Shown piece by piece: positions 15,754-28,800 of a stretch of DNA of 54,903 nt (position 1 is the stretch's first letter; each line of letters starts with the position of its first letter). The notes beneath the pieces were generated by a model that saw only the letters and a list, made by a program, of their open reading frames with translations, was not told where the DNA came from and did no database searches. The DNA comes from Deltaproteobacteria bacterium HGW-Deltaproteobacteria-14. Its GTDB lineage: Bacteria; Myxococcota_A; UBA9042; PHBI01. The translations under genes and the position numbers were made by a program. The stretch is taken from NCBI GenBank assembly GCA_002841945.1, contig PHBI01000036.1, positions 1 to 54,903 on the forward strand. Direction: 5' to 3'.

Positions 15754-18700
15754 TCAATGGACGATCAGAATCTGCCCGGCGCCGCCGCCGGTGGCAAAAT
15801 CCAGCTTGCCGTCGTTGTCGAGGTCGAAGCCGCCCGCGATCCACGTACCGAGGGCCAGCGCCCCGGCTCCGAAGATGTCGGTGAGCTCCCCGTCCTGGAC
15901 GGGGTACTGGCCGTACTCGATGACATTCTGGAGCTTGTGCTGCGAGCGCAGGCGCACGCGGCCGAACCCGGACCCACCGAACAGGAGGTCGGTGCCGGGG
16001 GTCGGCGGCGAGCCCGAGTAGAACTCGTCGAAGTTGCCGGCCGTCCCGATGGCGCCCGGCTCACTGTTGACCGGGACGTCGAGGACGAAGCCGTTGGTCC
16101 CCCTCCACGACAGGTCGACCTTCGGGTTGGTGCCGATGTTGACCCGGACGTCGGTGCCGACCAGCGACGCGAGCTTGGCGCCGTCGAAGATGTAGACGCT
16201 CTTGCCGTCGCCACCGGAGACGTCGGACGAGCGACGGCGGCAGCCGGCGATGATGTCGGGGACGAAGTCGCCGGTGACGTCGACGTTGGACCGGAAGTTG
16301 GCGCCGAAGCCGGCCTGGATCCCGGCCGACTCCTGGCGCAGGCGGACCGAGATGCTGTCCTCGCTCGTCGGGAAGCCCGCGTCGGTGACGCTCTGCGAGA
16401 CGTTGACGATGGTGCCCGCGGTGTACTCCCGCCCGGGGATCACGAACAGCCGCGCGTCGCTGCTGCCCGACTGCCAGAAGACCACGTCGCCCTTGGCTCC
16501 GCTGCCGCCGCCCGCCGGGGTCGGAAGGATGTCACCGGCCGCCCCGCACTGGGCGCCGAAGAGCCCCGAGGTGATCGCGAAGGTCGGCCCGTACACCGAG
16601 AACACGCGATTGCTGACGCGCATCGACGAGTCGTCGGGCTCGCCGTTGGTCGGGTTGTTGTCGGAGTCGAACAGGAAGTCGATCGTGACCCGCGCCTGCC
16701 CCGGCGTCCAGGTCGTGCGCCCGGGGATGACGTGGAAGCGGTTGTAGGCCGGCTCGCCGACGCCGAGATCGTCCGCGGTGCCGCCGCCGTCATCGAGGCC
16801 GTCGAAGTCGCCGACCCCGCACAGCGCGATGTTGGACGCACCCGACACGCCGCCCACGTGCTGCAAGCCGCGGATGACGACATCGGGGTTGGCCAGATCC
16901 GGTCCGCCCGTGCGCCCGAGGTAGATGAGCGCGAAGCCCTCGCCGGTGAAGTTGCCGACGCCATCGCCGAAGCGGCCGGTGACGCCGAAGTCATCCACGC
17001 CGTCGCCGTTGATGTCGCCGAGGCCGTTGATGGCCGCGGCCGCCGACTTCGGCACCGAGCCGGTGAACAGGCTCGTGGCGCTCAGCAGGCAGTCGTGGTT
17101 GGCGCCGGTGGCCGTGGTCAGCACCTCCTCGGGGGCGGGATCGTGCCCGTAGAGGACGCAGAACGCGCCGACGGCCTCCGAGCCCGTGGCGAGGTCCATC
17201 ACCCCGTCGTCGTTGACGTCGCCGATGGCGTTGCCCCGGAACGGGAAGAAGCTCGCGATCGACTGGAAGACGCTCCCGGCGGCGCTGGAGAAGACGATCC
17301 GGTCGACGTCGAGCTGCATCTCGGCGCGGGTCTGGATACCGACGCTGCTCGGGCCGAGGAGCGACATGTTGCCGGCCGCGTCCACGGCGCGCACGGCGAA
17401 GTACCACAGCGGGTCGCTGGGATCGGAGATGCCGTCGTCGAAGGTCACCGCGAGCTTGCAGGCGTTCGAGAACGCCCGTCGGTCGGGGGCGCCCACCTGG
17501 CCGCTCTGGACCGTCCCCGGGGCCGCCGGGACCGGGACCGCGGTGGTGATGTAGAGGTCGCGGAAGTCACAGGCGCCGTCGACGTTGTCCTCGGTGATCG
17601 GCGACCGGCTGTAGCGCATGTCGTAGCGCGCCACGGGCCCGCCGGTGGTGCCGTTGTCGCCGACGGCGACGAAGCGGACGATCGACCGCACGCGCCGCTT
17701 CGAGATGACCGAGATCTGGGTGATATTGACCGGATCCGGGCGCGTCACGTCGACCTTGGCGGTGAAGGACGACGACCCCGGGTTGCCGGCCGCGTCGATG
17801 GCGTTGACGGTGACGACGTGGGTGTCGAGGTCCCCGAGGGTCATGTCGAGCAGATCCCGCGTCGTCGGCGAGGGTCCGGTCGTCGCCGCCGGGAAGGTCA
17901 CGTTGGAGGGGATCAGCGCGACGGTGCCGCCCGCGCCGACCGCGGAGACCGAGGTGATCGCGCCACCGCTGACGGAGGCGTCGGTGACCTGCACCCGCGC
18001 GTTGAACTGGAAGCCCGGCGTCAGCGGGGCGTGGTCGAGGTCGGCGTTCCAGGCGAGGGTCGCCCCGGCGGTCGGGGCGGCGAACCCGTCGATCGTCGCC
18101 GCGACGAAGGCGACCGCCGGCGGGGTGAAGTCGGCCTTCACGGCGCGGACGCCGGTGCTCGCGACCTCGCCGCCGCCGATGAAGGCCTTGCCCTCGAGCT
18201 GCAGCGAGGCGCCGTCGTTGAGGGCCACCACGAAGGTCGAGGTGCCGACCGGCAGGCTGTCGGTCCCGAGGACCGTGCTGCCGTCGAGCAGCTGGATCTC
18301 GGTGACGCCGACGCACGCCCCGATCTGGCTGACCGAGATCGTCACGTTCGCGGTCGCACACGAGGTCCCACTCGCGCAAGAAGTCGCGTTGTACCAATCA
18401 GAACTCGGGACGTCGTCGAAGGTGAGCGTGCACTGCAACACGACGAAGGTGAGGTCGACCGAGGCGGTGGCGGTGTTGCCGACGCCGTCGACCGTCTCGA
18501 GGATGAGCTGCTTGCGGGTGGTCGCGGCGCTGAGCTCGATCGTGACGAGCTCGGCCGGCTCGTCACCGCCCGCGTTCGTGACCGTCCCGCTCTTCTTCAC
18601 CACCGGGGCGTCGCAGGCCGTGAAGGTGGAGTCGCAGTTCGACGCCGTCCACAGGGACCACGAGACGGCGCCGTCCGCGGTCCCGAAGTCGACGCTGATC

Positions 18701-21700
18701 TGGTAGCCGGGCGCGGGGTCCGCGTCGTCGGTGTCGTTGAACGTCGTCTGGTCGCTCGGGGCGTTGATGGTGCCCGAGGGAGGCGCCGTGTCGACGACCA
18801 CCTCGGCTGGCGTCGTCACCGCGGTCGTCACGTTCCCGGCGGTGTCGCTGACCATCGCCGTGAGGGTGTGGGTGCCATCGCTGAGCGCGCCGAAGGCGGC
18901 GTGCGGGAAGTCCGCGTTGCCGCCGCTCACGGTCGCGGTGCCGACCGTCGTGCCGCCGTCTCGGAGCGTCACCGTGCGCCCCTCGGCGGTGCTCGCGAGC
19001 CGCACGTCGAGGTTGTCACCCATCTTGACCGGCGAGCTCGCCGGCGTGACGAAGCTGAGGCTCGGCGGGATGATGTCGACGGTCGGGCTGTAGATGGCCA
19101 CGCCCGGCGTCGGTGGGGCGGCGCTCTGGTTGCCTACGGCGTCCTCGAGGATGACGTAGATCGTGTTCGCGCCCGAGACGAGCTGGGTGAGGATGACGTT
19201 GGCGCCCGCGGCGACCGCGGTCGGCGTGCCAGCGACGCCGTTGACGTACACCGTCGCCGTCCCTGCCTCGCTGGCGGTGAAGGCGATGTCGAAGCGGCGG
19301 GTCGGCGCGGTCTGCTCGGCCGCGTTGAGGACGCCGAACGGCGGCAGTGAGTCCGACGGGCTGCCGACAGACGTCACCGTCGGGCGCACCAGGTCGACGA
19401 AGAGCAGGCGATCCCGCTCGGTGACCGCGTTGCCCGGGGCCTCGCTCGACAGCCACAGGCCGTTGGGGACCGGCAGGATCTCGGCGACGACCGTCTGGAA
19501 GCCCGCCGGCACCACGGCGCCGATGTCGGTCGCGTCCGGCCCGCCGGCCGAGTCGACCAGGATCAGCTCGTAGAACGTCGTCCCGTCGCCGAGGTCGGTG
19601 GCGCAGGTGGCGGCCCCGGTCCCGGCGAGGGAGGGGTGGTTCGAGCAGATGCGCAGGTTCTGCGTGGTCGTGAGCAGCCCGGCGGTCGTCGTGACGATGT
19701 TGTGAGCTTCGTCGATCTGCCACGCGTCGTAGCACAGCCCGGCCGTCACGTTGCAGACGCGCCCGGCGCCGCACGGCGTCGACTCGCTGCACGCCGTCGG
19801 CGCGACGTAGTTCGGGAAGGTCACGCGCACGTAGGCCTCCTCGGACTGGACGAGGAGCGTCTTGGTGGCCGGGGTCGCGGCGTTTCCGGCCGCGTCGGAG
19901 ACGGCGACCGAGACGGCGTAGGTGCCGTCGAAGAAGGTGACCGTCCCGGCGCCCGTGACGTCCTCGAACATCGCGACGTAGACCGAGGCGTCGTCCGTGT
20001 CGGAGGTCACCATGTGGGTCAGGGTGGTCGTGGTCGTGGCGTTGGCCGGGTTGGTGTAGACGAGGGTCGCCGTGACGACCTGCCCCGCCTCCACGCCGCG
20101 CACACCGGCGGTCAGCGTGTGCTGGATCCCCGGGGTCGCGGCGTCGGCGTCCTGGTTGAAGACCAGCTGGTTCGCGATCGGGCTCGTGATGGCCACCGTC
20201 GGCGCCACCCGGTCGACCGTGACGATCACCGCCGCGCCCATCGCGGTCTGCTCGAGCACGTCGGTGACGCTCGGGGTCAGGGTGCAGGTCGCGCCGTGGG
20301 TCAACACCACGCCCGCGAAGGTCACGGCGCCGCTGGCCACCGTGCCGTCGACCGTCGCGATGGTGCCGTCGCAGTCCACCGTCAGCTGCGCCGCGCTGCC
20401 GTCCTCGGCCTCGGTCGTCGTCGCCGTGGCGTCGAGGGTGCAGTCGACCGCCGTGCCCTGGCACGCCGCGGTGGTCAGGTTGATGGCCCCCGCCGCGGGG
20501 ACGGTGAGCGCGATGGTCGGCGTCGCCGTCTTGCGCGTGATGACCCGCGTGGCGCTGGTGGCGGTGCCGGTCACGGTGGTCGCGGCGACCGTGAAGGCGT
20601 TGGCGCCGCCCGCGAGCGGGACGGCGACGAAGGTGTAGCTGCCGTCCCCGTTGTCGGTCGCCGCGACGCCGGTGTCGGTCCCGCCGTTGTTCAGCGTGAC
20701 GCTCGCGCCGATGATGGGCGAGGTGCCGTCGCTGCCGGTGACGGCGGCGACGATGGTGGCCGTCGTGGCCGCCGTCAGGGTGTCGGCCGCGGGTTCGGTG
20801 ATCGCGACGCTCGGCGGGTTGGAGGTCAGGGTCACCGTCGCGGTGACTGCGGCGGCGGCGAGGCCACAGAAGTCCTTGCCGCTCGCGACGAGCTCGGTGT
20901 CGCCGGCGCCCAGGGTCACCCCCGGCCAGCTCGCCTGGTCCTGTCCGGCCGCGACGACCTTGCAGCCCTGCTCCACGCCGCCCACGCTCAGGCACAGCTC
21001 GCCGCCGGCCGCGTGCACGTCGGCCAGGCGCAGCGTCACCGTCGTCTGGTAGCCGGCGGTCCCGTCGTCCTCGTCGGGCACGACCCCGGGGTCGATGGCG
21101 CCGACCGGCGCCGTGATCGACACGACCGGCGCCGTGGTGTCGCGCACCACCGCCACCGTCGGGGCGCCCTGGGTCGCGGACACGACGTTGCCGAAGCCGT
21201 CGGTCGCGTCGAGCGACAGCGTGTAGGCCCCGTCCGCGAGGGTGCTCGCGTCGACGGCGAAGTCGTACGCGTCGGCGGCGACCGGGCCGCCGGTGGTCGT
21301 CAGGGCCACGCTGGCGCCGCTGAGGACGCGGACGGCGACGTCCTGGCCGTCGAGCCCGGTCGCGGCGCCCGCCACGGTCCAGCTGTCCGTGGTCAGGCAG
21401 GCCTCGGGGGTGGGCGACGTGATGGCGCCCAAGGTCGGCGCGGGCAACCCGACGGTCACCCCGATCACCTCGGAGACGCCCGGGTTGAGCAGCGAGTCGA
21501 CGCGGGCGCGGCACACGAGGTCGTTGCCGAGCGCGTCGACGTCGAGGGTGACCGCGATGGCGTAGAGCCCATCGGCGGGGATGGCTTCGCCGTCGACCGC
21601 CGCGGCGCCGACCTCGGTCCAGGTCGGCGGGATCGCGTCGACGCCACACTCGACCACGACGGAGTCCCCGTCGGCGGCGGAGGGCGCGGACACCGTGACG

Positions 21701-22941
21701 TCCGCCTCGTAGATCGTCGTCGTGGCGACGTCACGGTCGTCGACCGCGAGCAGCGTCGCTCCGTCGAGCGGGTCGGTGATCGCCACCTCGGCGGGGTTGA
21801 CCACGACCGTGAGGGACACGACGTCGTCGCTCGCGTTGCCGCAGCTATCGGTCGCGGTGACGCGCAGCTCGCTCACGCCGTCCTCGGTGAAGGAGACCGA
21901 GGAGAAGACGTAGGTGCCGGGCTCCGGCTCGATCGCCTCGCCGCCGGCGACGTCGCCATCGATCCTCAGCTCGAGGGTCGTGTTGTCGTCGTCGACCTCC
22001 CCGCCCACGTCGACCTGGACGCCGAGGGTGTCGGGGTCGATGTCGTCGATCGGCCCGATCTGGCCGACCGGGCCGGTGATCGTCACGACGGGCGCGACGT
22101 TGTCGACCGTCCAGGTGGCCTCGACCTCGCCCGACAGCGTCTCGACGGTCGGGTGAACCGCGCGCGCGGTGACGATCAGGTCGCCCTCGACCGCCGCGTC
22201 CTCGCCGAACGCCACGCGGAACATCGCGTCGCCGGCGTCGTCGAACGGGATCGCCCCAAAGTCCTGGGTCATCCCGCCGAAGGTGTAGGAGAGCGACGCC
22301 ATGTCGCAGATCCCGGCGCCGTGGTGGACGGTGATCGTGAGCCCGAGGGAGTTGGCGTCGTCGACGCCGAGCACCGCGCAGCTCGTGGTCGGGTCGAGCT
22401 CCGCGGTGACCGTCACCGGGCAGGGCGCGAAGCTGGTCGTGACGACCTTCGACTCGTTGAGCGCGACCCCGTCTACGTCGGTCGACGACACCGTCACCGT
22501 GACCTCGCCGGCCGCCGGGATGGTGACGTTCGTGAAGCGCACACCGGTGGTCCCGCCGCCGCCGAAGGTCGCGACCCCCTGGCCGACCGGCTCACCGTCG
22601 ATGACCAGGCTGACGAGGGTGCCGGGGCTGACCCCCGTCATCTCGACCTGGACCTCGACCTGGAATCCGGGGACGCCCGCGTAGGCGGCGGGCTCGTCCT
22701 CGCGGACCAGCTCGCACACGGACTCATCGAGGCACTTCGTGCCGTCGTCGGCGGTGGCGAACCACCAGCGCAACGAGGACTCCACGACGACGTCGGGGCT
22801 CGTGTCCGCCGAGGTGTCCGAAGACGTATCGGAGACGATGTCGAGCTGATCGATGGGCCGCTCGAGCTCGCTCCCCTGGCAAGCTACGAGCATCGCACCG
22901 AGCCCGAGCGCGGTCGCGAACGAACGAATGGTTCCTGTCAT
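15754..22941 (-). CDS. Giant lipoprotein with Ig-like repeats and C-terminal FG-GAP propeller
   Basis: A 2395-aa surface protein. The N-terminus ends in the lipobox AMLVAC (Cys21), followed by an Asp/Ser/Thr linker (DTSSDTSADTSPDVV). Residues about 60-1880 are many Ig-like/cadherin-like beta-sandwich repeats with recurring patterns such as APVVTITGPVG, DGTYAVSVAVSDAAGN and TAPVVSITAPVG. Residues about 1900-2395 hold FG-GAP/integrin-alpha-type repeats with calcium-loop motifs (GDVNDDGVMD, GDINGDGVDD, DLDNDGKLD) and probably form a beta-propeller. A role as outer-surface adhesin or structural fibre is inferred. It lies between the PqqD-like gene (101 bases) and the peptide gene (32 bases) on the same strand, so it may be part of the RiPP transcript. 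Confidence 0.9.
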   Translation of the reverse strand: MTGTIRSFATALGLGAMLVACQGSELERPIDQLDIVSDTSSDTSADTSPDVVVESSLRWWFATADDGTKCLDESVCELVREDEPAAYAGVPGFQVEVQVEMTGVSPGTLVSLVIDGEPVGQGVATFGGGGTTGVRFTNVTIPAAGEVTVTVSSTDVDGVALNESKVVTTSFAPCPVTVTAELDPTTSCAVLGVDDANSLGLTITVHHGAGICDMASLSYTFGGMTQDFGAIPFDDAGDAMFRVAFGEDAAVEGDLIVTARAVHPTVETLSGEVEATWTVDNVAPVVTITGPVGQIGPIDDIDPDTLGVQVDVGGEVDDDNTTLELRIDGDVAGGEAIEPEPGTYVFSSVSFTEDGVSELRVTATDSCGNASDDVVSLTVVVNPAEVAITDPLDGATLLAVDDRDVATTTIYEADVTVSAPSAADGDSVVVECGVDAIPPTWTEVGAAAVDGEAIPADGLYAIAVTLDVDALGNDLVCRARVDSLLNPGVSEVIGVTVGLPAPTLGAITSPTPEACLTTDSWTVAGAATGLDGQDVAVRVLSGASVALTTTGGPVAADAYDFAVDASTLADGAYTLSLDATDGFGNVVSATQGAPTVAVVRDTTAPVVSITAPVGAIDPGVVPDEDDGTAGYQTTVTLRLADVHAAGGELCLSVGGVEQGCKVVAAGQDQASWPGVTLGAGDTELVASGKDFCGLAAAAVTATVTLTSNPPSVAITEPAADTLTAATTATIVAAVTGSDGTSPIIGASVTLNNGGTDTGVAATDNGDGSYTFVAVPLAGGANAFTVAATTVTGTATSATRVITRKTATPTIALTVPAAGAINLTTAACQGTAVDCTLDATATTTEAEDGSAAQLTVDCDGTIATVDGTVASGAVTFAGVVLTHGATCTLTPSVTDVLEQTAMGAAVIVTVDRVAPTVAITSPIANQLVFNQDADAATPGIQHTLTAGVRGVEAGQVVTATLVYTNPANATTTTTLTHMVTSDTDDASVYVAMFEDVTGAGTVTFFDGTYAVSVAVSDAAGNAATPATKTLLVQSEEAYVRVTFPNYVAPTACSESTPCGAGRVCNVTAGLCYDAWQIDEAHNIVTTTAGLLTTTQNLRICSNHPSLAGTGAATCATDLGDGTTFYELILVDSAGGPDATDIGAVVPAGFQTVVAEILPVPNGLWLSSEAPGNAVTERDRLLFVDLVRPTVTSVGSPSDSLPPFGVLNAAEQTAPTRRFDIAFTASEAGTATVYVNGVAGTPTAVAAGANVILTQLVSGANTIYVILEDAVGNQSAAPPTPGVAIYSPTVDIIPPSLSFVTPASSPVKMGDNLDVRLASTAEGRTVTLRDGGTTVGTATVSGGNADFPHAAFGALSDGTHTLTAMVSDTAGNVTTAVTTPAEVVVDTAPPSGTINAPSDQTTFNDTDDADPAPGYQISVDFGTADGAVSWSLWTASNCDSTFTACDAPVVKKSGTVTNAGGDEPAELVTIELSAATTRKQLILETVDGVGNTATASVDLTFVVLQCTLTFDDVPSSDWYNATSCASGTSCATANVTISVSQIGACVGVTEIQLLDGSTVLGTDSLPVGTSTFVVALNDGASLQLEGKAFIGGGEVASTGVRAVKADFTPPAVAFVAATIDGFAAPTAGATLAWNADLDHAPLTPGFQFNARVQVTDASVSGGAITSVSAVGAGGTVALIPSNVTFPAATTGPSPTTRDLLDMTLGDLDTHVVTVNAIDAAGNPGSSSFTAKVDVTRPDPVNITQISVISKRRVRSIVRFVAVGDNGTTGGPVARYDMRYSRSPITEDNVDGACDFRDLYITTAVPVPAAPGTVQSGQVGAPDRRAFSNACKLAVTFDDGISDPSDPLWYFAVRAVDAAGNMSLLGPSSVGIQTRAEMQLDVDRIVFSSAAGSVFQSIASFFPFRGNAIGDVNDDGVMDLATGSEAVGAFCVLYGHDPAPEEVLTTATGANHDCLLSATSLFTGSVPKSAAAAINGLGDINGDGVDDFGVTGRFGDGVGNFTGEGFALIYLGRTGGPDLANPDVVIRGLQHVGGVSGASNIALCGVGDFDGLDDGGGTADDLGVGEPAYNRFHVIPGRTTWTPGQARVTIDFLFDSDNNPTNGEPDDSSMRVSNRVFSVYGPTFAITSGLFGAQCGAAGDILPTPAGGGSGAKGDVVFWQSGSSDARLFVIPGREYTAGTIVNVSQSVTDAGFPTSEDSISVRLRQESAGIQAGFGANFRSNVDVTGDFVPDIIAGCRRRSSDVSGGDGKSVYIFDGAKLASLVGTDVRVNIGTNPKVDLSWRGTNGFVLDVPVNSEPGAIGTAGNFDEFYSGSPPTPGTDLLFGGSGFGRVRLRSQHKLQNVIEYGQYPVQDGELTDIFGAGALALGTWIAGGFDLDNDGKLDFATGGGAGQILIVH

Positions 22942-23042
22942 CGGGTCTTATCCCTTGAATCTGCGCGTGGTTGGCATGTCACCCCCAAGTCCGAGGGAGG
23001 ACGCCATCCGACGCGCCAGCCTATGTATGGCGGCCGAGCAAG

Positions 23043-23366
23043 TCAATCCGCGCCTCCGGCCGCCTCGGAGGTCCCGCGCAGTTCGATGACGCGTTTGCCC
23101 GCGAGATCCGCGAGGAAGGCGCCCACGTCCTGCTCCGCCCGGGATCGCGTCACCTCGTAACTCGCGCACAGGGCCCCGACCAGCGCATCGACGGTGGCCC
23201 CACCGGGGCCGGCGGCCTCGAGGACCCGCCACAGCGCCACAGCGGTCGCGTTCTTGAGCCAGTGCACGGTGCTGTCGCCCATCAGGACGAACACCTCGCC
23301 GCCCACCGCGCGATGGATGAGCCCCGGCCGCAACGCCGCGCGCGTCGTGCTCTCACCCTCGGTCAT
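23043..23366 (-). CDS. PqqD-like RiPP recognition protein
   Basis: A 107-aa protein of the PqqD family. The ATG at 23366 has the strong ribosome site GAGGAAGGGG; the frame stays open far upstream but that part is low-complexity and overlaps the divergent gene. Features are an N-terminal RPGLIHRAVGGEVFVLMG strand pair, then HWLKNATAVALWRVLEA, a helix with the family Asn and Trp, then a winged-helix-like C-terminal half (TVDALVGALCASYEV, QDVGAFLADLAGKRVIEL). PqqD-like domains bind leader peptides and present them to radical SAM enzymes. It is the first gene of the minus-strand run leading to the peptide, kinase, radical SAM and protease genes, though separated from them by the giant lipoprotein gene. 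Confidence 0.85.
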   Translation of the reverse strand: MTEGESTTRAALRPGLIHRAVGGEVFVLMGDSTVHWLKNATAVALWRVLEAAGPGGATVDALVGALCASYEVTRSRAEQDVGAFLADLAGKRVIELRGTSEAAGGAD

Positions 23367-23525
23367 CGTCCCCTTCCTCACCCGGTCCACCGCGGACCCG
23401 CCGCAGCCCCAGCCGTGGGTTGGAGCGGCGGTGCCTCGGTGATCACAACTTTCTGCATACAGGGTCCGGTCGGCACCAACCGGCGCTTGCGCCGTCGGTG
23501 GGCGGCCCCCTACTTTGCGATCGAT

Positions 23526-25574
<2,049 letters not shown>

Positions 25575-25845
25575 GGCGCAGACGCTCGCGCGCCCGACCG
25601 CGCCCAGCGCCGACGGCCAGACGCCTGCCCACGGCGGCGCCCCGTCGCCGCGACCCGAGATCGCGATGACCCACTGCAGAGGCGCCACGGCGGGGTCTCC
25701 TCGGACCACGCCCGGTTGTGCCGAGGCGCCCCACCGTGCTACCTCAGGCAGACGCGACGGGCCTACCTGACGACCCCGCCGCGCACGATGCGCGCGATCC
25801 TCTCCGCGCGCGCCCCGAACGCAAGCGTCGAGAAGCGAACACGCC

Positions 25846-28800
25846 ATGATCCGAAGCGCGCCCTGCAAGGGATTCCGGTCGGCCCTCATCGCCTCCCTCC
25901 TCATCGCGGCCTTCGGGTCGGGGTGCGGCTCGGACGGTGTGGCCTACGATCGTCTCTACCTCTCGGTGACCTCCGACGCGCCCGCCGCTGGCGGCAGCAT
26001 CGACGGCATACGCGTGCTGCTGGCCGCGCCGGACGGCAGCGTCCACTACCCCGAGGTGGCCACCGACCCGGACTTCAACCTGAACCTCACCGGGACCGGG
26101 CTCGATCCGGTCGCGAGCGCGGTGACGATCCAGGTCCAGTACGGCACCAACGCGTTCGCCGCCAGCAAGGGCGTGGCGACGATCTTCGTGACCGGCCGCC
26201 AGGGGGCGACCCCGGTCGTGCTGTGGCAGGGGCAGGCGGACCTCGGCGCGAAGAAGCTGCTCGACGTACACCTCGCCGCGCTCACCGCCGCCAACCCCGC
26301 CGACTGCGACACCGACAACGACGGCTTCCTCGACTGCACCGTCGCCGGCTGCTGCCCGAGCGCGGTCGACGCGGCCTTCGCCGACTGCGAGCCCGCCGAC
26401 GCGGCCTCGAACCCGTGGGGGACCGAGGTCGACTGCGAGCCCTGTGACGACACCCTCGACAACGACTGCAAGGGCGGCGATCAGGTCTGCGTGGACGACG
26501 ACTCCGACGGCGTCGCCGACTGCTACGAGGCGGCCGAGAACTGCGGCGTGGGCGACCCGAACAAGGCCCCGGGCAAAGCCGAGACCTGCGACGACGTCGA
26601 CAACGACTGCAACGGCCAGACCGACGAGGGCTTCGTCCTGAGCTACAACGGCCAGACCCTGTCGAAGGGCGCGGACTGCGGGACCGGCGCGTGCATTGGC
26701 GGCACCGTCGTGTGCGACGGCCCGAGCGCCGTCGTCTGCTCCACCGACAGCAACAAGACCGAGGAGGAGTGCGGCAACAACGTCGACGACGACTGCGACG
26801 GCGACACCGACGAGGGCTGCAGCGCCAACGACCTCGACGGCGACGGCCAGTCGCCGCCGCTCGACTGCAACGACTTCGACTCCGGGATCTACGACGGCGC
26901 CCCCGAGCCGTGCTGCCCCCTCGCCCTGCAGGGCGACACCGCCGCCGAGCTCGCCTGCGACAAGGACTGCGACGGCTCGCCGACGTGGTGCGAGGTCGGC
27001 GACAACGACGGCGACGGCTACACCGTGGCCGAGGGCGACTGCGACGACACCGACCCCCTCTCCTACCCCGGCGCCCCCGAGCGCTGCGGCGACGGCATCG
27101 ACCAGGACTGCCTCGCCGGCGACATCACCTGCGACGGCGTCACCGACGCCGACAACGACGGCTGGGCCGCTGGGGTCGACTGCCGCGACGACGACGAGAA
27201 CATCCACCCGGGCGCCGTCGAGGTCTGCGACGGCGTCGACAACGACTGCAGCGGGGCGATCGACGACGGCAACCCGGGCGGCGGCGCGGACTGTGGCTCC
27301 GCCATGGGCGCGTGCGAGCTCGGCGTCGACGTGTGCCTCAACTCGAGCGGCGACAACGGCGTCGTCCGCTGCATCGGGGACGTCCGGCCGGTCGACGAGA
27401 CCTGCGACGGCGTCGACAACGACTGCGATGACAGCACCGACGAGGACTTCACCTGGAACGCCCTCGCCATCGGCGCCTCCTGCGACGGCGTGGGCGCGTG
27501 CGGGCTCGGCACCGTCGAGTGCGCGGTCGGCAGCACCACCGAGGCCACCTGCAGCACCAACCCGAACGGCAGCGCGGCGGAGGACCAGCTCGAGATCTGC
27601 GATCAGCTCGACAACGACTGCGACGGGAGCGTCAACGAAGACCTCACCGACGTGAACGACTCGACCTGCAAGAAGATCGGCGTCTGCGGGACGGGGCTGA
27701 GCAGCATCCACGCGACCTGCGACCCGCAGGGCGTCTGGCAGTGCGACTACCAGGACGTCGCCGGCTTCGAGGCCAACGTCGAGCTCAGCTGCGACGGCAA
27801 GGACAACGACTGCGACGGCGGCACCGACGATGAGTTCGCGATCGGCACCGGCTGCGACGGCGACGACGCCGACGCGTGCTTCAACGGCCGCGTGACGTGC
27901 TCTCCGGGCGACCCCACCAGCACGTACTGCGACGAGAGCCAGGCCCAGACCCAGGTCGAGATCTGCGACGGCCAGGACAACGACTGCGACGGCAAGACCG
28001 ACGAGGACTTCAAGCCCGGCGCCGACAACACCGTGACGCTGCAGAACGCGAGCTTCGCGACCGACAACGGCAAGACCCTCGGGAGCAGCTGCGGCACCGG
28101 CACCTGCGTCGGCAGCGGCGCCGGCACCGTGTCCTGCGACCCGGCCAACCCCGCGCGCCTCATCTGCTACACCCTGGTCCAGCCCACCACCGACGTGTGC
28201 GACGACAAGGACAACGACTGCAACGGCGTCACCGATGACATCTACCTGCCCGGCGGCACGGTGAAGTTCAACGGCGGCCCGTACGCGCTCGACGCCGGCA
28301 AGGGCAAGACCGCCGCCTGCGGCACCGGCAGCTGCGCGAACGGCACGGTCGTGTGCGCGAGCACCTCGACGCTGACCTGCTCGACCCTCACCAACGCGGG
28401 CACCGACACCTGCGACGACGTCGACAACAACTGTAACGGCGCCGTCGACGAGGGCTTCCCCAACCTCGACAGCGACGCCCAGGCGGACTGCGTCGACCCC
28501 GACGACGACAACGACGGCGTGCCCGACGTCAGCGACGCCTGCAAGCTCGGCGACACCGGCTGGACGTCCGGCCCAACGACCGACCACGACGGCGACGGCT
28601 GCCGCGACGCGGGCGCCGAGGACACCGACGACGACAACGACGGCAAGCTCGACACCGTCGACGCCTGCCCGAAGGGCGATCTCTCCTGGACCTCCAACGG
28701 GACGACCGACCACGACAACGACGGCTGCCGCGACGACGGTGAGGACACCGACGACGACAACGACGGCGTGCTCGACGACAGCGACAGCTGCCCGCGCGGC

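Noticed and set aside
15451..19350. A plus-strand frame of 1299 codons opposite the giant Ig/FG-GAP gene.
   Set aside because: Arg/Asp/Gly/Val-rich composition without recognisable folds; the minus-strand gene has clear Ig and FG-GAP motifs throughout.
19636..23160. A plus-strand frame of 1174 codons opposite the 5' half of the giant gene.
   Set aside because: Shadow frame of GC-rich codons; its end also overlaps the PqqD-like gene on the other strand.
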